The translations under genes and the position numbers were made by a program. A stretch of DNA of 10,000 nt from Neocallimastix lanati (nom. inval.) (taxonomy: Eukaryota; Neocallimastigomycota; Neocallimastigomycetes; Neocallimastigales; Neocallimastigaceae). This document shows, piece by piece, positions 1 to 6,948 of this stretch (position 1 is its first letter; every line of letters begins with the position of its first letter). The notes under the pieces are model-generated. The model had not been told where the DNA came from and searched no databases. It was given only the letters and a program-made list of their open reading frames with translations. The DNA lies in the NCBI GenBank assembly GCA_016946835.1, contig JACVTC010000036.1:1062501-1072500 (forward strand), written 5' to 3'.

Positions 1-27
1 TATATTTAAAATATATATTTTACATAC
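1..27 (-). other. Start of CCT6 intron 1
   Basis: The minus strand reads GTATGTAAAATATATATTTT directly after the split Met codon, a consensus-like 5' splice site followed by AT-rich sequence. An in-frame stop soon follows, so the reading frame must be spliced here. The acceptor lies outside the window. Confidence 0.75.
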
Positions 28-179
28 ATTTTAATAGTACCCTTTGGACCTAAATTGGTTTTTAAAACATCTTGAAGACCTAAAGCCGCTGAAATATTAA
101 TTTGTAAAGCTTGTCCTCTTCTAGCAACTTCAGAATTTGGATTAATTAATTTAACTGCTGCTGAAGCCCTATTTTTCAT
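28..179 (-). CDS. CCT6: CCT6, T-complex protein 1 subunit zeta, first exon (partial)
   Basis: The encoded protein is one of the eight subunits of the cytosolic TRiC/CCT chaperonin, which folds actin, tubulin and other proteins using ATP. Read on the minus strand, the 50 codons plus 2 bases begin with Met-Lys-Asn-Arg and then carry the CCT6 N-terminal signature: [11 protein letters not shown], then [13 protein letters not shown], then [11 protein letters not shown]. The last is the group II chaperonin nucleotide-binding loop (NLGPKGT). The ATG at 177-179 is the only Met before the conserved block, and the extra MKNRAS is slightly longer than usual. The exon ends inside the Met codon that normally precedes LV(D/S)GAG, at a clean GTATGT donor (22-27). 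The rest of the roughly 540-residue protein lies left of the window. Family assignment is secure from motifs; the exact start is inferred. Confidence 0.9.
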
Positions 180-820
180 TAAGGTTATATAAATTTAAAT
201 TTATACATTTTAATTTTTCACATTCCTTTTACAATATAAATAATATTAATTATACAATTTTTTATATGACTATTTTCTATTATATTTACAATCACATATA
301 TATATATATATTTTTTAGTTCTTTTTTCTATAAGTAAATTTTTAAGCTATTATTAATCTTTATATATAACATATAAAGTATAAATGAATAATATTCTATT
401 AGTAAACTTTAACGAATTAAATATGAATTTTTTGTATATCAATCGAAATTTTAAATGTCATCATTTATTAAAAAAATGCTTCAATATTATATTAAATATT
501 AAAATTTTTCTATTTCTACATATTCTCTTTGTTCATAAGATTATTAAAAATATCTATATATATATATATATATATATATAATTCAATATAATTATTATAA
601 TTATTTTTTTTTGAATCTATTATTTAAATTATTTATACACATTAGTTTACTCTTACATTTTATTTAATTTATTATATTAAAACTTTTCGTAAATAATAAA
701 AGAAATCCTTTTTATATAATTTTTTTAAAATATTTTACTTCAAAAATCAAAATTTAAAATGAATTACTCTTTTTAAAATTATTGAGATATAAAAAAAAAT
801 TAATTATTAAATTAAATATG
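180..820. other. AT-rich intergenic stretch, no gene seen
   Basis: This stretch presumably includes the CCT6 promoter immediately upstream of 179. It holds only A/T-rich sequence with (TA) tracts at about 297-312 and 552-580. Short open frames exist here but consist of Ile, Phe, Leu, Asn, Tyr and Lys runs expected from composition. Confidence 0.6.
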
Positions 821-878
<58 letters not shown>

Positions 879-882
879 TATA
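821..882. repeat. Compound microsatellite: poly(A) then (TA)n
   Basis: About 36 consecutive A residues (821-856) run directly into about 13 TA dinucleotides (857-882). No target duplication or retroelement body was found on the left that would make the A run a retrotransposed tail. Confidence 0.95.
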
Positions 883-983
883 ATAAATTGATAAATTAAA
901 AATTTCATGAAAATATTTATAATTATTTAATATTTAATATGCATAATTTGTTATTTATTATTTATCATTTATCATAATTTCAA

Positions 984-1032
984 TTATTATAATTATAATT
1001 ATTATTATTATTATTATTATTATTATTTTATA

Positions 1033-1074
<42 letters not shown>

Positions 1075-1150
1075 TTATAATTATTATTATTATTTTATAA
1101 TTATTATTATTATTATTACTATAATCATAATAGTTATTATTATTATTATT
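984..1150. repeat. (TTA)n microsatellite with repeated TTTTATAATTA interruptions
   Basis: Long runs of ATT triplets are broken several times by the same interruption, TTTTATAATTATTATT. This suggests that blocks of triplets plus interruption have themselves been duplicated rather than mutated independently. Confidence 0.9.
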
Positions 1151-1160
1151 GGTAAGGAAG

Positions 1161-1334
1161 TGGATAGTACATTCATGATATTATTATAAATTAAATAAAG
1201 TTATTCTCTTATTCTAAAAAAAAAAAAAAAAGAAAAAAGATATTTTATATGGAATGTATATCACGTGGATATATATTACATATACAAGTTACACAAAATA
1301 TTTAAAAGGATAATTAACATAAATTTATATAACA
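1161..1334 (-). repeat. LTR-like direct repeat, pol-proximal copy (3' LTR)
   Basis: On the minus strand it begins TGTTATATAAATTTATGTT and ends in TCCA, so it has TG...CA ends. It aligns with 1997-2116 through shared blocks such as AAATATTTT, ACTTGTAT and GAATGT. This copy is about 54 bp longer because of an A-rich insertion near 1185-1240. Similarity may continue a few bases left of 1161 (GAAG in both copies). Confidence 0.55.
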
Positions 1335-1408
1335 TAAAATAATCTATATATCTAATTTATATCAAACATAAATATAAGAAAATATGAATAAATAATTAGT
1401 ATAATTAT

Positions 1409-1920
1409 TTAGCAGTTTTTATTTCTTCTCAAATGAGATTTTTGTATAAAAATATTATTTGTAAATTTTAGTATTTTTGCATCACTTGAATCTTTTGCTA
1501 ACATGTCAGCTAGCATGTTTTTATTGTCTGCAAACTTTATATTTATTCTTTTCTTTAATATGTTATCATAATTGAATTGGTATCCGACATCTATATTTTT
1601 TAATTTAGTATTAATTTCACTAATTATACATCTACTTGTTTGATTATATGTATAAATTGTTAAATCTGATTTCTTATTTAATATTTCTTAAATAATAATC
1701 TTTAACTATAGTATTTTTTTACACTTTCTGAAGTACTTATATATTCAGCTTCTTTTGTATAAGTAGCAGCACATGATTGCTTTTTATATATCCAACATAT
1801 AGTAACGATGCATTATTGTTTATAATTACTTGTACAGCATTGTTGTTTTGAAAGGGAGCAGGTCTATCGGTTTTTAAATAGTTCTTTTGAATATTAGAAT
1901 GTAATCAAATGAAGCTCTTA
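1409..1920 (-). pseudogene. Copia-type pol remnant: RNase H domain and C-terminal tail
   Basis: In Ty1/copia polyproteins the RNase H domain removes RNA template during reverse transcription. On the minus strand one segment (near 1790-1710) reads KKQSCAATYTKEAEYIS, matching the family motif in which SKKQ..VA.ST.EAEY contains a catalytic acidic residue. A second segment (near 1680-1409) contains IYTYNQTSRC (family form IYTDNQ, so the usual catalytic Asp is Tyr), then KLKNIDVGYQF (family form TKHIDVRYHF), then KFADNKNMLADMLAK (family form ..NIADI.TK), and ends at a TAA. The segments are in different frames or separated by stops (TAG TTA A near 1700, TAA near 1685), and the sequence before KKQSC needs a frameshift. 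It is clearly dead. The Asp-to-Tyr change supports decay. Confidence 0.75.
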
Positions 1921-1996
1921 ATCTGATATATTTTATTTATTTATTTATTTAGTTAATATAATTATACATAAGTATTATGGTTAACAAGAAGAGAAG

Positions 1997-2116
1997 TGGA
2001 CTGAACATTCATAATATTTTATATAGAACATACATCACATGAATGCATTTGTTACATACATACATACAAGTTAAACAAAATATTTAGAAGGATTATGAAC
2101 ATAAATTTATGCAACA
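1997..2116 (-). repeat. LTR-like direct repeat, distal copy (5' LTR)
   Basis: On the minus strand it begins TGTTGCATAAATTTATGTT and ends ...TCAGTCCA. It aligns over its length with 1161-1334 in the same orientation. It contains a short (TGTA) run where the other copy has ATATG. Its position on the far side of the pol remnant fits a 5' LTR. Confidence 0.55.
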
Positions 2117-3029
2117 TAAAATAAACATAAAACATAATTATAAATACCCTTTAATAAATAGCATGATAAATAAATGTATAAAATAATATGAATAAATATA
2201 TGATATAATTATTGTTATCAAATATTTTTATTATTTTTATTATTATTATTAGTAGTAGTAGTAGTAGTATTATTAGAATATATAAACGTGAGATTAATGT
2301 AATAAAGTAATAAATATGTATTATATTTAATATTAAAGTTTCATTGCAAGAAAAACATTTAATTATGTACCAGTAACTCTTTATTATAAAATAAATTAAT
2401 AAAGTTGCCACAATATAAACCATAAATAATGAATAAAATTAGCATAAATTAGCTTACGAGAAGAAATTTATTGAAATATTGAATCTTAATTATGAAACAA
2501 TTTACATTATTTACTAATAAGTTTAAATGGTTAGAATAATATAATTAGTTATCGATGTAATTGTAATACCCCAAGATTATGATTTATCACGCAGCTGAAA
2601 TATATTTAACAATTTATATTAACGATAATCATTAAAATTACTGAAAAAGAAAATATATAAAAGTTTATGCTAACTCCAAATGGAATTATAATAGAAAGTG
2701 ATGTAAAACTAAATATATAAGAGTTATTAATACAAATTGAGATGGTATAATATTACTTTTCAAAAAAAAAAAAAAGTTTTCTATCATATAAATGTTATAT
2801 ATAAACCATATATTATATAAGATATCTTAGATACATTCAATATGTTAAATTAAAAGTTAATTTAAAATAGAAATAACAAATAATAATTTAGTAATATCAA
2901 GTGGACATTATTAAATAGGACAATTTTATTCATTATAGAATAACTAAGTTTAAGTAGGAATGTTAGAATATGTATATATAATTCTATAATATATGAATTT
3001 GTGATTAATAAAAAGTAATGTAATATGAA
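2117..3029. other. AT-rich stretch, no supported gene
   Basis: It holds a (TAG)n microsatellite at 2250-2268, an A run at 2762-2775 and a 12-bp palindrome TAAGATATCTTA near 2818. Open frames on the minus strand here are dominated by Ile, Leu and Tyr and show no domain. A short stretch reading MAFDEVSIDYYNR on the minus strand (start 3095) is less biased in composition, but I could not tie it to a family. Confidence 0.5.
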
Positions 3030-3059
3030 AGGGTTAGTGTTATAATTAACACTAACCCT
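3030..3059. repeat. Perfect 13-bp inverted repeat, hairpin
   Basis: AGGGTTAGTGTTA (3030-3042) is exactly complementary to 3047-3059 with a 4-base loop. Its GC content is well above the surroundings. It could be a transcript hairpin or a relic of a palindromic element; no protein context explains it. Confidence 0.85.
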
Positions 3060-3158
3060 ATTATAGTAATCTATAGAAACTTCGTCAAAGGCCATTGGAT
3101 ACTGAATAAGGTATTATAAGTAAAAATTTCGAAATTATTAATATTGTTTAAAGAGTTA

Positions 3159-3805
3159 AAGAAAATTTAAGTATTGAAAAGTAGATTTGTTGACTTTACA
3201 TTAGGAATAGAAAGAGAAGATAATGGGGTGTGGGGCATTTCGCCAAATTGCATTTCGCCAGATTGCATTTAGCCAGTTTTTTTGAAAGCATGTGGCGTAT
3301 TAAAAAAATGTGGCATTTCGCCAAATTGCAATTCGCCAAGTTGCATTTCGCCAAATTTGAAAATTATTAAATAAATAAATAAATCAATAAATAAAATTAA
3401 TTATTATTAATATCGCATAAAAACAATTTTAAAAAAAATATATTTTGAATTAATATTTATTTATTTATTCATTTATTTATATCAATACTCTACTTGTCGA
3501 AATGCAACCTGGCGAAAAGCAACTTGGGGAAATGCAATATTTTAATACTACGCCACTTTGCGAAATGCAACCTGGAGAAAAGCAATTTGGGGAAATGCAA
3601 CTCTCCCAAGATAATGACATTTATATTTCACAAGAAGCCGACTGGAGAAAAATCTATTCAAATATTAAAATACTTAACAAAACATTTTAAAATAAAATAT
3701 GACTGGAAAGGTAAAATAAATGTACTAGTTAGTGTTAATTACTATTTTAATGATGAAAATATATTAATTAAAAATATTCAAAAATATTCAATTGAAATAT
3801 ATTAA
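3159..3805 (+). pseudogene. Degenerate reading frame of unknown function split by a MITE
   Basis: Left of the MITE, the frame after the TAA near 3156 reads ...SRFVDFTLGIEREDN up to the target site. If the MITE and one copy of the 9-bp duplication are removed, the same frame continues DIYISQEADWRKIYSNIK and stops at 3688-3690. A different frame then stays open to 3805 (KYDWKGKINVLVSVNYYF...), so at least one frameshift is present. The residues (Asp, Glu, Trp, Gly, Arg) are less biased than pure AT noise. No family is recognised. A purely fortuitous open frame remains possible. Most of a 103-residue open frame starting at 3494 is just MITE arm translated. Confidence 0.3.
3226..3607. mobile_element. 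382-bp palindromic MULE-like MITE with 9-bp target duplication
   Basis: The element is bounded by the direct repeat AAGATAATG at 3217-3225 and 3608-3616. Left end GGGTGTGGGGCATTTCGCC and the complement of the right end GGGAGAGTTGCATTTCCCC form the terminal inverted repeats. Each arm holds six copies of a 15-bp unit (TTGCATTTCGCCAAA and variants) in a 3 + spacer + 3 layout, the spacer carrying GTGGCGTATTA (left) or its complement (right). The arms then run through A/T repeats to a centre near 3420, so nearly the whole element is an imperfect foldback. It has no coding capacity. A 9-bp duplication is typical of Mutator-like (MULE) transposition, so a MULE transposase in trans is inferred. Confidence 0.85.
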
Positions 3806-3838
3806 AACAATATCACAATAAAAAATATAATTTGAGGG

Positions 3839-3883
3839 AATAGGCTAGAATAACTTTATTTTATAAAGTTATTCTAGCCTATT
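3839..3883. repeat. Perfect 21-bp inverted repeat with 3-base loop
   Basis: Positions 3839-3859 are exactly complementary to 3863-3883, with TTT as loop. The core AGGCTAGAATAACTTT is not simple sequence. It starts 34 bp after the stop of the open frame ending at 3805, so it could act as a 3' hairpin of that transcript. It could equally be a tiny foldback element. There is no T-tract of the bacterial terminator kind and the context is eukaryotic. Confidence 0.9.
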
Positions 3884-4016
3884 ATATATAAAATATTAAA
3901 TTAAATTATATATTTTGTAAATGTTAATTAAATATAAATTTCTAAATGTATAACAAGCCACAATTGAATATAATTGAATATAAAAATATGTAATTTTGTC
4001 TGCACTAAAATCTTGA

Positions 4017-4217
4017 TTATCCCTTTATTTATATTTTATTAACTTGGAAAAAAAGCAAAAAATATTTAGTGCAACTGATGAAATTAAAATTTTAATTGAA
4101 AATTACAAAAGTAAGGAAATAAATTTATTTTATAATGGATGCAACAGAAATGAATTAGTTAAATTATGGAAAGATTGTTTAATTGATTTAAACGATATAA
4201 ATATTAATTTAAAATAA
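4017..4217 (+). pseudogene. Short coding remnant, possibly a Myb/SANT-like helix domain
   Basis: The open frame follows a TGA at 4014-4016 and has no ATG; its first plausible content is LEKKQKIFSATDEIKILIEN from about 4044. It continues with Tyr-Lys-Ser-Lys, then NGCNRNELVKLWKDCLIDLN, and stops at 4215-4217. The pattern of Phe-Ser-x3-Asp at the start, an amphipathic IKILIENY helix and Leu-Trp-Lys later resembles the trihelix/Myb-like DNA-binding domains often found beside transposases. This is a weak, from-memory resemblance. The missing start and immediate entry into tandem repeats argue for a fragment or an exon whose neighbours are lost. The TAA lies inside the first repeat unit. Confidence 0.35.
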
Positions 4218-4435
4218 ATAATCTTAATTTAAAAAAAATGCTAGAAAAATACAAATTTATTTATTTTAAATTTATATTTATAATTGTTTAAATAATAATT
4301 AAATAATCTTAATTTAAAAAAATGCTAGAAAAATACAAATTTACTTATTGTAAATTTATATTTATAATAGTTTAAATAATAATTAAATAATCTTAATTTA
4401 AAAAAATGCTAGAAAAATACAAATTTATTTACCTA
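4216..4435. repeat. Tandem repeat, about 2.6 copies of an 85-bp unit
   Basis: Units begin AAATAATCTTAATTTAAAAA at 4216, 4301 and 4385 (period 85 then 84 bp), each containing ATGCTAGAAAAATACAAATT. Copies are nearly identical, so the duplication is recent compared with the surrounding decay. The third copy breaks off near 4435. Confidence 0.9.
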
Positions 4436-4530
4436 TTGTGTTTATTTAATAATATTAATAGAAATTATCTTTTAGTTATTTTTATTAAGTAATTTATAAC
4501 TAAAACCAATTTATTTGATACTAGTTAAAA

Positions 4531-4596
4531 TTTTATTAATATCAATATCAATATTATATAATTATAAATTTTATTAATATCAATATCAATATTATA
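4531..4596. repeat. Tandem duplication, 38-bp period
   Basis: A 28-base block beginning TTTTATTAATATCAATATCA occurs at 4531 and again at 4569. Inside each block ATATCA is itself doubled. No function suggested. Confidence 0.9.
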
Positions 4597-4947
4597 TTAT
4601 TATTATTTACTTTTCATTTAAATTTTTTTATTTACTATAATAAAATATAATAATTAAAAGACAAACGTTATTATAACTAAATTTTTTTTTTTTTAGAAAA
4701 ATAAATGAAATAAAATTAAAATATATAAGATTCCTATATATATAAAATAATTATATTTTTTTTATTTTATTTTATTTTATATTTATTATATTTATTTCAC
4801 CTATATACTTTATTATTTAATATTTTTATATATGTTAAACTTATATATATTTATATGGCTTATATATTATCTTAATTTTTAAAAAAATAATATTTAGTTT
4901 AATAATAAATTTAAAATTAATCTATAAAAAATCTATTTTTTATTTAT
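4597..4947. other. AT-only intergenic stretch
   Basis: It holds T runs, (TTTTA)n near 4760-4780 and scattered ATATAT tracts. No coding frame or GC-containing structure was seen. It is the 3' flank of the minus-strand gene ending at 4948. Confidence 0.6.
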
Positions 4948-5388
4948 TTAACCACGCCAACACCAACCATATTCAGTAAGACAGTATTTACCAACTATAT
5001 CATAAACACGAGCATCACGATTAACATAAAATGCTACTATGAACAGTAGAGAAATTAGATAATCAATGTATTCGAAATACAGCAAGGGAAGATTAGATCA
5101 TTTTTATCAAAGTAATTTTTTTTTTACCTAAATACCTAGACTTACCGTAATATAAAAAAAAAAAAAAAAAAAAAATATTCCATACATAGAACCTCTCCAT
5201 GAAAATCCACCTCTTGTGTTATTTGGTGTGTAATAACATCCATTTTTGGTACTTATATGTCTAGTAATCCATTTATATTTATCTGGATTTTTATATTGTG
5301 TATCTCTAAGATATGCTCCAACAGGGATTTCTCTATAATTAACTACAGAATTATGGAGGAAACAGTCAGTTAATAATTTTTTAAACAT
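4948..5388 (-). pseudogene. Small interrupted gene of unknown function
   Basis: On the minus strand an ATG at 5386-5388 opens a frame with well-mixed residues: MFKKLLTDCFLHN, then NYREIPVGAYLRDTQ, then KYKWITRHISTKNG, then TRGGFSWRGSMYG (to about 5178). It then runs into a 22-base T tract (poly-Phe) and stops near 5128. A GTAAGT just before that stop (5140-5145) is a good donor. Further on, a second frame reads FDKNDLIFPCCISNTLI (about 5110-5060). After a one-base shift a third reads ISLLFIVAFYVNRDARVYD, then GKYCLTEYGWCWRG and TAA (4948-4950). The third part has a hydrophobic run followed by a Cys/Trp-rich tail. The pieces lie in order, so they look like one gene cut by an intron and at least one frameshift. 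I do not recognise the family. Confidence 0.4.
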
Positions 5389-5606
5389 TTTAATTTATAA
5401 AATTAATACTTTAATATAATATTATATATATTTATTTTTTTTTTTTAATTATTCAATTATGTAATTACGTATGTAATTCTGTTGATAATATAAACAAGGT
5501 ATTAATAACAATTAATAATATTTAAAATAAAATAAAAAAAAATATAATAATTATTTTATATATGTAGTAATTATATATATATTTTTTTTATTTAATTTTC
5601 TAAAAA
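5389..5606. other. AT-rich spacer upstream of the minus-strand gene
   Basis: This would hold the promoter of the gene starting at 5388. It shows A/T runs and ATATAT only; no motif can be defended. Confidence 0.5.
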
Positions 5607-6234
5607 AAGATTTTTTAGTCATAATAAACGTTGGTCTTAATTATTTTTATTATCATTTAAAAATTTATTTATTCATTTATAATTTATTTATTTATTCATT
5701 TATTTATTTATTACATTATAATACGCCATGTTTTCCGAAATGCACTACAACAAAAGTGGGTGTGTCATTTCGAAAATTTTTATTACATAAATTTGTATTT
5801 TGTTGTAGTGCATTTCGGAAAACAGGGCGTATTATAATGTAATGAATAAATAAATGAATAAATAAATTATAAATGAATAAATAAATTTTTAAATAATAAT
5901 AAAAATAATTAAGACAAACGTTTATTATGAAAAAAATCTTTGAGAATTGTAATTTTATTTATTTAATTAATTAATTATTATTCATTAAATTTTTAATAAA
6001 AATAAGTGGCTTAAAATTAAAATTATTTAAGCCATACAACAAAAAACAAATTTATGTAATAAAAATTTTCGAAATGCACACTCACCACAACAAAATACAA
6101 ATTTATGTAATAAAAATTTGTATTTTGTTGTATGGCTTAAATATTTTTAATTTTAAGCCACTTAATTTTATTAAAAATTTAATGAATAATAATTAATTAA
6201 TTAAATAAATAAAATTACAATTTTCAAAAATTTT
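5607..6234. repeat. Two abutting large palindromes (Q'-c-Q and P-c'-P')
   Basis: Arm Q' (about 5607-5755) is the inverted complement of Q (about 5808-5941). Arm P (about 5942-6034) is the inverted complement of P' (about 6122-6234). The two hairpin centres c (5756-5807) and c' (6035-6086) are themselves inverted copies of each other. Q and P are directly joined, so the strand reads Q', c, Q, P, c', P'. Matching landmarks are CGAAATGCACTACAACAAAA against its complement at about 5800-5820 in the Q palindrome, and AAGTGGCTTAAAATTAAAA against its complement at about 6135-6165 in the P palindrome. There is no coding content. Confidence 0.85.
5756..6086. mobile_element. 331-bp MULE-like MITE with 52-bp terminal inverted repeats
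   Basis: Left end GTGGGTGTGTCATTTCGAAA (from 5756) and the complement of the right end GGTGAGTGTGCATTTCGAAA (from 6086) open inverted repeats that extend about 52 bp to TTGTTGTA. The element is flanked by the 9-base direct repeat ACAACAAAA at 5747-5755 and 6087-6095. The terminal GGGTGTG..CATTTCG motif is shared with the MITE at 3226-3607, so both belong to one broad family. A caution is that ACAACAAAA also occurs inside the element's own inverted repeats, so the duplication could come from an insertion into a related copy or from palindrome geometry. Confidence 0.65.
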
Positions 6235-6238
6235 CAAA

Positions 6239-6432
6239 CACGTAATCTTACGTGGGGCGTATATCTAATTGTATCATAATTTTGTGGCTTTTTTCTACAA
6301 TTTTTAAAAAGCCATATATTCACAATATGGCGTGAATAATAAATGTGGTGATATTTTATGACGAAAATTTATAAGCCACCAAGAATTTGGCGAAATTTAA
6401 CTGGACGAAATTCAACTTTTAGCGAAATACAA
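6239..6432. mobile_element. Degenerate relative of the GCGAAATGCAAC MITE family
   Basis: The right part reads TTTGGCGAAATTTAACTGGA, then CGAAATTCAACTTTTAGCGAAATACAAC in consecutive units. These are decayed versions of the 15-bp unit of the 3226-3607 MITE in its right-arm orientation. The left part contains GTGGGGCGTAT, resembling that MITE's GTGGCGTAT spacer. Two small foldbacks lie within: CACGTA/TACGTG (6239-6254) and TGGCTTTTT/AAAAAGCCA (6285-6293, 6306-6314). Ends and target duplication cannot be set. It might be the 5' terminal region of the element carrying the downstream transposase. Confidence 0.45.
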
Positions 6433-6471
6433 CACTTCAATAAATAATAATTAGGTTAGGTATTTCTATTT

Positions 6472-6740
6472 AACATTGAAAAATAAAATAAAAATAAATA
6501 AACATTTTATTTTTTAATGCTTAAAAAATAAAATAAAAATAAGAAATAAGAAAACTTTTTTTTTAAACATTGAAAAATAAAATAAAAATAAATAAACATT
6601 TTATTTTTTAAGCATCAAAAAATAAAAAAAAAAAAAAAATAAGAAATAAGAAAACTTCTTTTTTAAACATTAAAAAATAAAATAAAAATAAATAAAAATT
6701 TATTTTTTAAGCATTAAAAAATAAAAAAAATAAAATAAAA
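6472..6740. repeat. Tandem repeat, about 2.7 copies of a 94-100 bp unit
   Basis: Units starting AACATTGAAAAATAAAATAA begin at 6472, 6566 and 6666. Each contains ATTTTATTTTTTAA[TG/GC] foldback-like sequence and AAGAAATAAGAAAACTT. The third copy decays into A-rich sequence that continues to about 6790 and then plain AT to the transposase start. Confidence 0.85.
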
Positions 6741-6948
6741 CAAAAAAATAAAAAATAAAAATAAAAATAAATAAATAAAATAGTAAATAAAGAAATAATA
6801 AATAATTAATAATTAAATAATTATTTAAATAATTATATAATTAATTAAAAAAAGGTTTGTTATTTTAAATATTAAAAAAAAAAAAAAAGTTTCGAAGCAT
6901 TTAAAAGTATATTTATTAAAATATTTTATTGAAAAATTTTAATTATTA

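Larger units (their letters stand above)
1161..2116 (-). mobile_element. Decayed, internally deleted Ty1/copia-type LTR retrotransposon
   Basis: Two diverged direct repeats (1161-1334 and 1997-2116) flank about 660 bp that contain a recognisable copia pol C-terminus on the minus strand. Gag, protease, integrase and the reverse transcriptase core are missing, so this is a deletion derivative of roughly 1 kb rather than a full element of about 5 kb. The pol stop at 1409-1411 lies 75 bp from the left repeat, as expected for a 3' LTR following pol. No convincing flanking target duplication or tRNA primer-binding site was found, so the exact ends are uncertain. The divergence between the two repeats indicates an old insertion. 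Confidence 0.6.

Noticed and set aside
384-581. 65-codon open frame on the plus strand
   Set aside because: Residues are almost all Asn, Ile, Phe, Leu and Lys, ending in a (TA)n-encoded Ile-Tyr run; there is no motif and this is expected from AT composition.
2151-2423. 90-codon open frame on the minus strand
   Set aside because: Poly-Leu/Ile stretches come from TTA and AAT repeats; its hydrophobicity is a composition effect and no family is visible.
2862-3095. 77-codon open frame on the minus strand starting MAFDEVSIDYYNR
   Set aside because: The first 20 residues look mixed, but part of them is encoded by the 3030-3059 hairpin and the rest is Ile/Leu/Tyr-rich; there is no family match and no splice signals were seen.
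3494-3690. Repetitive reading frames with CNLAKSNLGKCN or QPGEKQLGEMQ repeats
   Set aside because: They are translations of the 15-bp units of the MITE right arm, not a repeat protein.
4074-4102. Hammerhead-ribozyme-like core: CTGATGA, a 16-base palindrome, then GAAA
   Set aside because: It lies inside a reading frame that explains it (ATDEIKILIEN), and the required flanking stem I complementarity and cleavage triplet are absent.
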